This document shows, one piece after another, positions 27,851-33,928 of a stretch of 64,000 nucleotides of DNA (position 1 is its first letter; each line of letters opens with the position of its first letter). The notes beneath the pieces are model-generated. The model had not been told where the DNA came from. It ran no database searches and saw only the letters and a list, made by a program, of their open reading frames with translations. Origin of the DNA: Bacillus sp. FJAT-49736 (GTDB lineage Bacteria; Bacillota; Bacilli; Bacillales; Bacillaceae_C); NCBI RefSeq assembly GCF_018343615.1, contig NZ_JAGYPI010000001.1:1866193-1930192 (forward strand), given 5' to 3'. The translations under genes and the position numbers were made by a program.

Positions 27851-29647
27851 TTATTTATTCGTCATTTCCAAAAACTCTTCTACATCCTTTACACAAAGCT
27901 TAACTCCCGCTTCCCAGAAATCTCTCTGAGTTAAATCGACGTTTAAATGTTTTAAAGCTAATTCTTCCACATTCATCGATCCGGTATCACGCAAGAGCGC
28001 CATGTATTTTTCTTCATAGCCTTTACCTTCCTTTAATGCTTGGGCGTAAATTCCTAAAGAGAATAAATATCCAAAGGTATAAGGGAAGTTATAAAAAGGT
28101 ACCCCAGTAATAAAGAAATGTAATTTGGATGACCAGAATAATGGATGGTACTCACCAAGCCCATTTCCGTAAGCCTCTTTTTGAGCTTCGAGCATAAGCT
28201 CATTCAAGCGTTCCTTGTTTACGAGACCATTTCTACGCTCTTCATAAAATCTTGTTTCAAATATGAATCTTGCATGAATATTCATTAATAGCGCTACAGA
28301 TCTTTGAATCTTATCCTCTAGCAATGTTAGTCTTTCTTCGTCTGATGTAGCGCTTTTTAACGATGCATCCGCTACAATCATTTCTGCAAAGGTAGAAGCT
28401 GTTTCTGCAACATTCATTGCATATCCTCTCTTTAATGGATGTACGTCACGAAGTGCAAATGAATGGAAAGCATGCCCTAATTCATGTGCGAGTGTAGAAA
28501 CATTGGAAGGAGTTCCTGAATAAGTCATAAAAATTCTTGATTGACTACTTAACGGGAAACCTGTACAAAAACCGCCAGGGCCCTTTCCAGCACGATCCTC
28601 CGCTTCGATCCAACGATCTTCAAAGGCTGTTTTTGTAAAATCAGCAAGCTTTTCGCCAAATTCACCGAAATGTTGAATAATGAAGTCAGCACCCTCGTCA
28701 TAGGAAAGGTGGCTGTTTACATTTCCAACCGGCGCATCCAAATCATACCAGCTTAGCTTTTCTACCCCTATAAGCTTTGCTTTCCGTTGTAAGTATTCAA
28801 CAAATGGCTGTTTATAATCGCTTATAACCTGCCACATTGTATCAAGCGTTTCTTTTTTCATGCGATTATAGCTTAGTGACTCCTTGAGAACTTCACCCCA
28901 TCCGCGTTGTTTATATACCGATAAACGAAATCCGGATAAGTGATTTAATGTTGCGGCAAATAAATCCGCTTTATCATTCCAGGCTGCTTCCCAATTACGG
29001 AAAACATCTTTTCTGACTTCTCGGTTTGGATTTGAGAATTTGTTCTGTGCCTGTCCGACTGAAAGTTCTTTGATTTCCCCATTTTCTTCAAAAGGAATTG
29101 AAACTTTACTCACCAAGGAATCATACATTTCACCCCAGGCGTGGTAACCATCAACACTTAAAGCATTTAATAACGCTTCTTGCTCTTTTGGAAGCTTTTC
29201 TTTTGCTTTTTGACGTCGCTCTCTTAAAACAAACTCCAGTTCATTTATTGCACTATCGTTTACAAGCTCCTCCCAATCTGTATCCTTTATATTCGTCAAT
29301 TTATCATCAAAGTTCGTTAGAATGGTATTTAATTGTGCTCTTAAACTAGTCACAGTACCTCTAAGCTCATTCGCTTTCACATCCGTGGTATTTTGAGCTT
29401 GAAGACAGCTTACGAAAGCACCTGCTTGCCCTAGCATTTGCGTGTTGTTTTGTAAACTAGTAAGCAAGGATGTAAAGGCAGGAAGGTCACTTAATACTAA
29501 ATTCGGATTCCATTCATCCACCTGTTGTTCAAATGAATCTAAAGTTTCCTTTATCTTCGTTAAGAACGTTTGAAAATCTTTAGAATCACTCCCACCTCGA
29601 AAGAAGACATCTAAATCCCATGTTAATGAATATGTACCTGTCGTCAT
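27851..29647 (-). CDS. pepF: M3 family oligoendopeptidase (PepF-type)
   Basis: Cytoplasmic zinc metallopeptidase that cleaves oligopeptides of roughly 7-17 residues. The zinc motif HELGHAFHS (near residue 390) with the downstream glutamate in NVAETASTFAE is intact. The second of two close ATG codons (29647) is used, because AGGAGG abuts the first (29653) with no spacer. It has 598 residues. Probably a single-gene unit. Confidence 0.93.
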   Translation of the reverse strand: MTTGTYSLTWDLDVFFRGGSDSKDFQTFLTKIKETLDSFEQQVDEWNPNLVLSDLPAFTSLLTSLQNNTQMLGQAGAFVSCLQAQNTTDVKANELRGTVTSLRAQLNTILTNFDDKLTNIKDTDWEELVNDSAINELEFVLRERRQKAKEKLPKEQEALLNALSVDGYHAWGEMYDSLVSKVSIPFEENGEIKELSVGQAQNKFSNPNREVRKDVFRNWEAAWNDKADLFAATLNHLSGFRLSVYKQRGWGEVLKESLSYNRMKKETLDTMWQVISDYKQPFVEYLQRKAKLIGVEKLSWYDLDAPVGNVNSHLSYDEGADFIIQHFGEFGEKLADFTKTAFEDRWIEAEDRAGKGPGGFCTGFPLSSQSRIFMTYSGTPSNVSTLAHELGHAFHSFALRDVHPLKRGYAMNVAETASTFAEMIVADASLKSATSDEERLTLLEDKIQRSVALLMNIHARFIFETRFYEERRNGLVNKERLNELMLEAQKEAYGNGLGEYHPLFWSSKLHFFITGVPFYNFPYTFGYLFSLGIYAQALKEGKGYEEKYMALLRDTGSMNVEELALKHLNVDLTQRDFWEAGVKLCVKDVEEFLEMTNK

Positions 29648-29860
29648 GATCATCCTCCTAATATGTTTAGTTCTGAATTATTATATACTAGTTTCTTTAA
29701 TTTTTCTAATATTTAAAACACAATTAAATCCGAAATAGTTTCCTAAAATGCTAGTCACAAAGTGTTCATTACTTCGAAATAATATATTCATTTTTGCTTC
29801 AAACTCCAATTTTTTGATGTGTTACATTAAAAGTATCAAATATAAGTAGGAGTGGTGAAA

Positions 29861-29947
29861 ATGTTTGCCATTGTTATTGGGTTAATTCTTGTTACTGCTG
29901 TTGGATTAATCATCTCTACTGAGGTAAGTGTGGAATGTGAAGCTTAA
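29861..29947 (+). CDS. Possible 28-residue single-span membrane peptide
   Basis: ATG at 29861, with AGTAGGAGTGG a few bases upstream. The peptide is MFAIVIGLILVTAVGLIIST followed by EVSVECEA, almost all one membrane helix. The last codons run into a GC-richer stretch that looks like a dispersed repeat, so the C-terminus may have been replaced. No homologue is recognised; it may be a membrane microprotein or a toxin-like peptide. Confidence 0.4.
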   Translation: MFAIVIGLILVTAVGLIISTEVSVECEA

Positions 29948-30060
29948 GAACAAATGCGCGGGGCGCCTTGCCCATTGGCGTATGGATTTCGTAGTCTTTG
30001 ACTGAGATAAAGGAAATGGCGAAATTGCCTTCTAATTTCATTTGAAGCTAGACGTAGACA
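29948..30060. repeat. Probable dispersed Bacillus-type repeat
   Basis: GC-richer block beginning AACAAATGCGCGGGGCGCC and ending TTGAAGCTAGACGTAGACAA, non-coding. From memory it resembles short repeats found many times in several Bacillus-group genomes (CGCGGGCGCC ... GATAAAGGAAA ... GCTAGACGTAGAC). Only one copy is in this window, so the repeat status rests on recall and needs a genome search. Confidence 0.4.
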
Positions 30061-30108
30061 ACTTTCCAAAAAATTAACTACAAGGTTTAATTTTTGTAAA
30101 TTAGAAAT

Positions 30109-30138
30109 AAAAATTCGGACAGATTAGTCCGAATTTTT
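30109..30138 (-). terminator. Terminator after sigK
   Basis: Stem AAAAATTCGGAC (30109-30120) / GTCCGAATTTTT (30127-30138), loop AGATTA. On the minus strand the 3' arm ends in a T tract. Confidence 0.88.
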
Positions 30139-30863
30139 TATTCCTGTTGATTTCTTTTCAGCTTCTCTTTTTCAGCACGATAAAATTCATGAAACATTTT
30201 CATCAATGCCCGCTTTTCAATACGAGATACATAGCTTCTGGAAATACCTAATTCTTTCGCTATTTCCCGCTGTGTTTTTTCCTTTTGTAGATCTAATCCA
30301 AATCTACCAATTATTACTTCCTTTTCCCGATCATCTAAAACACGTATATATTCTTTTACCTTTTCTAGCTCCATGCTTAACTGAATAGTATCAAATACAT
30401 CCTCGGCATCGGATTTTAAGACATCGATTAAGGATATTTCATTACCTTCTTTATCTTGACCAATTGGATCATGCAAGGAAATATCTTTTTTCGTTTTCTT
30501 TAAAGCCCTCAAATGCATAAGTATCTCATTTTCTATACAACGAGCGGCATAAGTGGCTAGTTTTGTTCCTTTTCCTTCTGAATAGCTTTCAATTGCTTTG
30601 ATTAATCCAATTGTCCCAATTGAAATCAAATCCTCTACGTCTTCTCCGGTATTTTCAAATTTTTTTACTATATGGGCGACGAGACGCAGATTGTGTTCAA
30701 TTAAAATGTTCCGGGCTTCTTCATCACCTTCCGCCATCCTTCGTAAGTATTTCCGTTCTTCCGTGGCTGAAAGGGGCTGTGGAAAAGCATTATTTTTAAC
30801 ATAAGAAACCAAAAAAACAAGTTCTTTAAAAAAGTAGCCAATTGCAGTTAAGATACCGGACAT
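30138..30863 (-). CDS. sigK: RNA polymerase sporulation sigma factor SigK (pro-sigma K)
   Basis: Late mother-cell sigma factor, made as an inactive membrane-bound precursor. 241 residues in a single frame. The N-terminal pro-sequence is hydrophobic ([21 protein letters not shown]). Region 2 has [26 protein letters not shown]. Region 4 ends with the helix-turn-helix [22 protein letters not shown]. Unlike B. subtilis 168 the coding sequence is not split by a skin element. GGAGGTG precedes the start. Confidence 0.97.
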   Translation of the reverse strand: MSGILTAIGYFFKELVFLVSYVKNNAFPQPLSATEERKYLRRMAEGDEEARNILIEHNLRLVAHIVKKFENTGEDVEDLISIGTIGLIKAIESYSEGKGTKLATYAARCIENEILMHLRALKKTKKDISLHDPIGQDKEGNEISLIDVLKSDAEDVFDTIQLSMELEKVKEYIRVLDDREKEVIIGRFGLDLQKEKTQREIAKELGISRSYVSRIEKRALMKMFHEFYRAEKEKLKRNQQE

Positions 30864-31020
30864 TTTTTCACCTCCGTTAGGCTTTTGCCTATAGTAATGC
30901 TTATGTTAAACGAAGGTTGATTGTGTCTGTCCGTCTGATAAATTTCTAAGGTAAAATATACCTTAAGCTTTCATATTTTTTCGGTTCATTTCCATTTGTT
31001 CGTCAAAGACACAAATTTAA

Positions 31021-32232
31021 TTATTGTCCACGAGTGGTGCCTGGCACCACTGTTTGGTTGGCTTGCTTTTCTTTTGTTAAGTATGCCATGCCCATGGCTG
31101 CTAGGAGTAGGATGCCAGTGGCAAGAAATACTGTTTGGACTGGAAAAATACCACCAATAAAGCCTCCTATTATAGGGCCAATCATGCCTCCTATTTGGTT
31201 GGCGGTTTGATTTAACCCGAATGCACGACCTCTGAAATCCTCCCGCGTGGAGCGAACCACAAGTCCATTAATCGCAGGAAATACTGCGCAAAAGAAAATT
31301 CCGAACACAAAACGGACAATTGAGAAGCCCCATATATGACCAAATATTATTTGTGCGAACGTTCCAAGTCCTCCGCCAAGAAGACCAATCAATAACACCT
31401 TACGGAAGCCAACTTTGTCAGCGAATTTCCCCCAAAAAGGTCCAAAAATTACACTGGCTATTCCAGGCAAGGAAAATACTATACCGGCAATGAAGGAGGC
31501 ATTCTTCGCTGCACCACCAAGCTTCACTATGTATAAAGGCAGAACCGGTTCAATTGTCATAAGTGAGCATGAGGTTATAACAGTCATAAGCATCACGATT
31601 AAAAATGTCCGATTAGAGGCAGCCTCTTTAAAATCCCGCAATACCGATCCCTTTGACTTACTCGGGATGAAGTTTTTTTCTTTAACCCAAAATATTACTA
31701 ATAACGTGGAAACAAAGACAAGGATACCTGCACTGGCAAATGCAACACGATTGCCGACTAATTCAGCAATTCCACCTCCAAGAAGCGGTCCTACCACACC
31801 ACCAGACGCAGTAGCCGTCGATATCATAGCAAGAGCATATCCAACCTTATCGTTCGGCGTATTTGTTCCAATGAGCGCAATTGCACCCGGAATATAACCG
31901 GACAATAACCCTTGTAAAATCCTTAACACAAGTAATTCATATGGATTTGTTACAAAAGCAGTTAAGGTATAGATAACAAATAAAGCAATACCCGCCCTGA
32001 TGATCATAGGTTTTCGACCATAACGATCCGAAAGCATTCCCCAATACGGAGACGCGACAGCACCAGCAAAAAAGGCAGCACTAAACAGTATTCCTGACCA
32101 CATTTCCGTATGCTGATGTACCCCAATTTGGAGCAGGAAAAGAGGTAAAAACGGAATAACCATTGAGTAGCTTGCTGAAGTAAAAAATGCACCAATCCAA
32201 AGTATCCATAGATTTCGTTTCCAATACATCAT
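31021..32232 (-). CDS. MFS drug-efflux type transporter (DHA1, 12 TM)
   Basis: Proton-driven major facilitator exporter of the multidrug type. 403 residues with about 12 membrane helices and motif A GMLSDRYGRKPMII near residue 65. The start at 32232 (MMYWKRN) is chosen, as AGGAGAGAAG precedes it; the longer frame has no ribosome site. The last residues, VVPGTTRGQ, are encoded by a perfect 19-bp palindrome (31033-31051), suggesting a 3' end altered by repeat insertion. Substrate unknown. Confidence 0.85.
   Translation of the reverse strand: MMYWKRNLWILWIGAFFTSASYSMVIPFLPLFLLQIGVHQHTEMWSGILFSAAFFAGAVASPYWGMLSDRYGRKPMIIRAGIALFVIYTLTAFVTNPYELLVLRILQGLLSGYIPGAIALIGTNTPNDKVGYALAMISTATASGGVVGPLLGGGIAELVGNRVAFASAGILVFVSTLLVIFWVKEKNFIPSKSKGSVLRDFKEAASNRTFLIVMLMTVITSCSLMTIEPVLPLYIVKLGGAAKNASFIAGIVFSLPGIASVIFGPFWGKFADKVGFRKVLLIGLLGGGLGTFAQIIFGHIWGFSIVRFVFGIFFCAVFPAINGLVVRSTREDFRGRAFGLNQTANQIGGMIGPIIGGFIGGIFPVQTVFLATGILLLAAMGMAYLTKEKQANQTVVPGTTRGQ
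31033..31051. repeat. 19-bp palindrome inside the 3' end of the MFS gene
   Basis: AGTGGTGCC-T-GGCACCACT: nine-base perfect arms around one base, ten bases before the stop codon of the MFS gene. It has the look of a small REP-like palindrome and supplies in-frame C-terminal codons. Confidence 0.6.
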
Positions 32233-32390
32233 GATGTCTTCTCTCCTTAGAACTTCCACAATTAAATTGTTTAGAGTGTCGAAATATTTACAAATGAAAT
32301 CATATCACAATTTTCGGAATTCCACATGATTTTTTTTATATTTTGAGCAAAAAACTAAAAGCCCCAGCAGAGTGATACTTATTTGCATAA

Positions 32391-32427
32391 AAAAACAGTT
32401 GACCGAAATTCATGGTCAACTGTTTTT
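32391..32427. terminator. Terminator of the small-gene cluster
   Basis: Stem AAAAACAGTTGACC (32391-32404) / GGTCAACTGTTTTT (32414-32427), 14 pairs, loop of nine. On the minus strand it is followed by TTTATG. It closes the 32.4-33.5 kb small-gene cluster upstream of the MFS gene. Confidence 0.88.
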
Positions 32428-32475
32428 GGATTTTTTCTTTAAAAATACGGTAAACACTAAAATATGCAAAAACAT
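32416..32475 (-). CDS. Truncated YrzI-like peptide (19 aa)
   Basis: ATG at 32475 with AGGAGGGCGG upstream; peptide MFLHILVFTVFLKKKSKNS. It resembles only the N-terminal hydrophobic-then-basic half of the YrzI proteins encoded upstream (MTLNLIFVTVTIKKRRK). The stop falls inside the terminator stem. It is either a shortened paralogue or a separate micropeptide. Confidence 0.4.
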   Translation of the reverse strand: MFLHILVFTVFLKKKSKNS

Positions 32476-32502
32476 TACAGCCGCCCTCCTAAACTTAGGC
32501 AG

Positions 32503-32568
32503 TTAGGCAGAATCTTTCTCCACCCACATGAAATTTAGTCTTTTAATTTGAAATACACACATCATCAT
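32503..32568 (-). CDS. Possible 21-residue peptide in the yrzI cluster
   Basis: Frame starting at a run of three ATG codons (32568, 32565, 32562) behind a strong GGAGAGGAG site: MMMCVFQIKRLNFMWVEKDS-A. No relation to known families is visible. It lies between yrzI copy 1 and the truncated copy, in the same orientation with 27 bases to each side. Confidence 0.3.
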   Translation of the reverse strand: MMMCVFQIKRLNFMWVEKDSA

Positions 32569-32595
32569 ATATCTCTCCTCTCCATAATCTATTTA

Positions 32596-32742
32596 TTAAT
32601 AATTACTTCTTACAAGTAATTCACAGTGCTTTAGCTTAATCTCTTCATAAATTTTGGATATATTTTCTTCGTAAATATATTCCTCAAGCGTTTTCCTTCG
32701 TTTTTTAATTGTTACGGTAACAAATATTAGATTGAGCGTCAT
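32596..32742 (-). CDS. yrzI: YrzI family small protein, diverged copy 1 (48 aa)
   Basis: 48 residues, start ATG 32742 with GGGAGGTG upstream. N-terminus MTLNLIFVTVTIKKRRKTLE, then a charged helix (EENISKIYEEIKLKHCELL) ending RSNY. This is the pattern of the YrzI family (about 45 residues, 'Bac_small_yrzI', small proteins of unknown, possibly sporulation-linked role that often occur in tandem). It is closer to the canonical FVTVTI form than the three tandem copies next to it. Confidence 0.75.
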   Translation of the reverse strand: MTLNLIFVTVTIKKRRKTLEEYIYEENISKIYEEIKLKHCELLVRSNY

Positions 32743-32775
32743 CCTTTTCACCTCCCATGTTTAATGTTATCTCGA

Positions 32776-32919
32776 TTAATAATAATGTCTTAACATCATA
32801 TCATTATGCTTTAATTTGTTTTGTTCCAAGAGTGCTTCTATTTTTTGCACTTGTTTATATTCTTTTACTGTATTTCTCTTTTTCAAATTGATTTTTGTAA
32901 AAATTAAGTTGAGTGTCAT
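32776..32919 (-). CDS. YrzI family small protein, tandem copy 2 (47 aa)
   Basis: 47 residues starting MTLNLIFTKINLKKRNTVKE. It differs from tandem copy 4 at only two positions (residues 10 and 25). GAGGTGATAAATC precedes the ATG. The C-terminal half (residues 26-47) is identical in copies 2, 3 and 4. Downstream-most of three ~180-bp direct repeats. Confidence 0.75.
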   Translation of the reverse strand: MTLNLIFTKINLKKRNTVKEYKQVQKIEALLEQNKLKHNDMMLRHYY

Positions 32920-32954
32920 GATTTATCACCTCCATTATTTTCATTATTTTTACC

Positions 32955-33098
32955 TTAATAATAATGTCTTAACATCATATCATTATGCTTTAATTTGTTT
33001 TGTTCTAAAAGTGCTTCTATTTTTCGCAATTGCTTATGTTCTTTTACTGTATTTTTCTTTTTCATATTCATTTTTGTAAAAATTAAGTTTAGTATCAT
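32955..33098 (-). CDS. YrzI family small protein, tandem copy 3 (47 aa)
   Basis: 47 residues starting MILNLIFTKMNMKKKNTVKE, with six changes from copy 4, all in the first 25 residues. The ribosome site (GAGGTGATAAATC) and spacing are the same as in the other copies. The changes are conservative, so the copy looks functional. Confidence 0.75.
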   Translation of the reverse strand: MILNLIFTKMNMKKKNTVKEHKQLRKIEALLEQNKLKHNDMMLRHYY

Positions 33099-33134
33099 GA
33101 TTTATCACCTCTGTTTTTTTCATTATTTTTTCCC

Positions 33135-33278
33135 TTAATAATAATGCCTTAGCATCATGTCATTATGCTTTAATTTGTTTTGTTCTAAAAGTGCTTCTAT
33201 TTTTCGGACTTGCTTATATTCTTTTACTGTATTTCTCTTTTTCAAATTGACTTTTGTGAAAATAAGATTAAGTGTCAT
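33135..33278 (-). CDS. YrzI family small protein, tandem copy 4 (47 aa), first in the array
   Basis: 47 residues, MTLNLIFTKVNLKKRNTVKE then a charged helix ending DMMLRHYY. A short hydrophobic N-terminus is followed by a basic, helical remainder. GGAGGTGATAGATC precedes the ATG at 33278. It lies about 60 bases after the second of two terminators that follow the 26-aa ORF. Confidence 0.75.
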   Translation of the reverse strand: MTLNLIFTKVNLKKRNTVKEYKQVRKIEALLEQNKLKHNDMMLRHYY

Positions 33279-33336
33279 GATCTATCACCTCCAATCATAA
33301 ATTTATAAATTTTACCAAAACAAAAGCATAAAAAAA

Positions 33337-33365
33337 CCGCAGGAAGATACTGATTCTTCCAGCGG
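33337..33365 (-). terminator. Second terminator (T2) ahead of the yrzI array
   Basis: Stem CCGCAGGAAGA (33337-33347) / TCTTCCAGCGG (33355-33365) with one mismatch, seven-base loop, then TTTTTTTATGC on the minus strand. Arms are nearly identical in sequence to T1. Confidence 0.85.
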
Positions 33366-33390
33366 CATACCTAAATTGCGCAAAAAGGCA

Positions 33391-33428
33391 CAAAAAAGCC
33401 GCAGGAAGACAGACATTCTTCCTACGGC
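33391..33428 (-). terminator. First terminator (T1) just after the 26-aa ORF
   Basis: Stem GCCGCAGGAAGA (33398-33409) / TCTTCCTACGGC (33417-33428), one mismatch, seven-base loop, followed on the minus strand by TTTTTTGTGCC. It starts 16 bases after the stop of the 26-codon ORF. Confidence 0.88.
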
Positions 33429-33443
33429 AGGATTATCGAATCA

Positions 33444-33524
33444 TTAAAGCAAATTCAATCCATCCAAGGTCGAATGTGTTCTATATGAAATTAAGGCAGT
33501 TACGTTTACTTTTAAGTTTTTCAT
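33444..33524 (-). CDS. 26-residue peptide, possible leader peptide of the small-gene cluster
   Basis: ATG at 33524 with AAAGGAGG nine bases upstream: MKNLKVNVTALISYRTHSTL then DGLNLL. No family is recognised. It is directly behind a strong promoter with an operator-like dyad and directly before two intrinsic terminators. It could be a translated leader controlling read-through into the yrzI array, or an independent micropeptide on a short abundant RNA. Confidence 0.5.
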   Translation of the reverse strand: MKNLKVNVTALISYRTHSTLDGLNLL

Positions 33525-33553
33525 ATCAAACGACCTCCTTTAAGAAATTTTTG

Positions 33554-33567
33554 CTTACAGTGGTAAG
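33554..33567. promoter_or_regulatory. Operator-like dyad over the start of the small-gene promoter
   Basis: CTTAC (33554-33558) / GTAAG (33563-33567), four-base centre. It overlaps the -10 edge and the expected transcription start of the promoter at 33566-33594, a typical repressor position. Regulator unknown. Confidence 0.45.
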
Positions 33568-33594
33568 TATAACCAACTATTTTGCAATTGTAAA
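33566..33594 (-). promoter_or_regulatory. Promoter of the 26-aa ORF / yrzI cluster
   Basis: Minus-strand TTTACA (complement of 33589-33594), exactly 17 bases, TATACT (complement of 33566-33571). Near-consensus SigA-type promoter 42 bases before the start codon of the 26-codon ORF. Confidence 0.8.
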
Positions 33595-33646
33595 CAAAAA
33601 AATATAAAAAAGTTTTAAAATTTTTTCAAGGCCGGATACATGAGTA

Positions 33647-33841
33647 TAGGCTGTTTTCACATTTATGGTTAGAATCCTAAAGCAGATATTAACTTGTTGT
33701 ATTTCATATATTGTTATCCATCCTACTTAAGACTTGGTTTCGGGGTATCTTTCCATAAGATGTTTTTTGATTCTTAACTAATCAAAGGATTGGTATTAGT
33801 ATTTCGTCACCACTAGCAGCATGTATAAGAAAAGAGCCTTA
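33647..33841. repeat. MITE-like element, copy B (between DHA2 transporter and the small-gene promoter)
   Basis: About 195 bp from TAGGCTGTTTTC (33647-33658) to GAAAAGAGCCTTA (33829-33841), inverted termini. It shares the ordered internal blocks TTGGTTTCGG, TTGATTCTTAAC and (T)CACCA with copy A. It occupies the intergenic space about 50 bases upstream of the small-gene promoter. Non-coding. Confidence 0.7.
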
Positions 33842-33891
33842 GTCGATGAGTTTTTACTTCCGAAAAAAGCCGACCCTTTATAAATATGCAA

Positions 33892-33921
33892 AAAGCCAAA
33901 GAAAGTTTCCTCTCTTTGGCT
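33892..33921 (-). terminator. Terminator after the DHA2 transporter
   Basis: Stem AGCCAAAGA (33894-33902) / TCTTTGGCT (33913-33921), ten-base loop, followed by TTTTTGC on the minus strand. Ends the marR-hlyD-MFS operon. Confidence 0.85.
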
Positions 33922-33928
33922 AAAAAAG

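Larger units (their letters stand above)
32776..33300 (-). repeat. Tandem triplication with ~180-bp unit (yrzI array)
   Basis: Start codons at 33278, 33098 and 32919 give unit lengths of 180 and 179 bp. Both the coding part (144 bp) and most of the ~35-bp spacer with ribosome site repeat. Confidence 0.92.

Noticed and set aside
30940-31020. AAGGT/ACCTT hairpin upstream of sigK as terminator for the MFS gene
   Set aside because: Only about five pairs and no T tract; too weak to call.
32816-33079. 87-codon plus-strand frame across the yrzI array
   Set aside because: It is a shadow of the minus-strand tandem genes: Phe/Tyr-rich translation, no ribosome site.
32776-33300. Short direct repeats as a CRISPR array
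   Set aside because: The ~180-bp units are coding and nearly identical throughout, with no alternating repeat and variable spacer.
33279-33336. A separate promoter between T2 and the first yrzI copy
   Set aside because: TAAAAT-like -10 strings occur in this AT-rich stretch, but no -35 at suitable distance; left unannotated.
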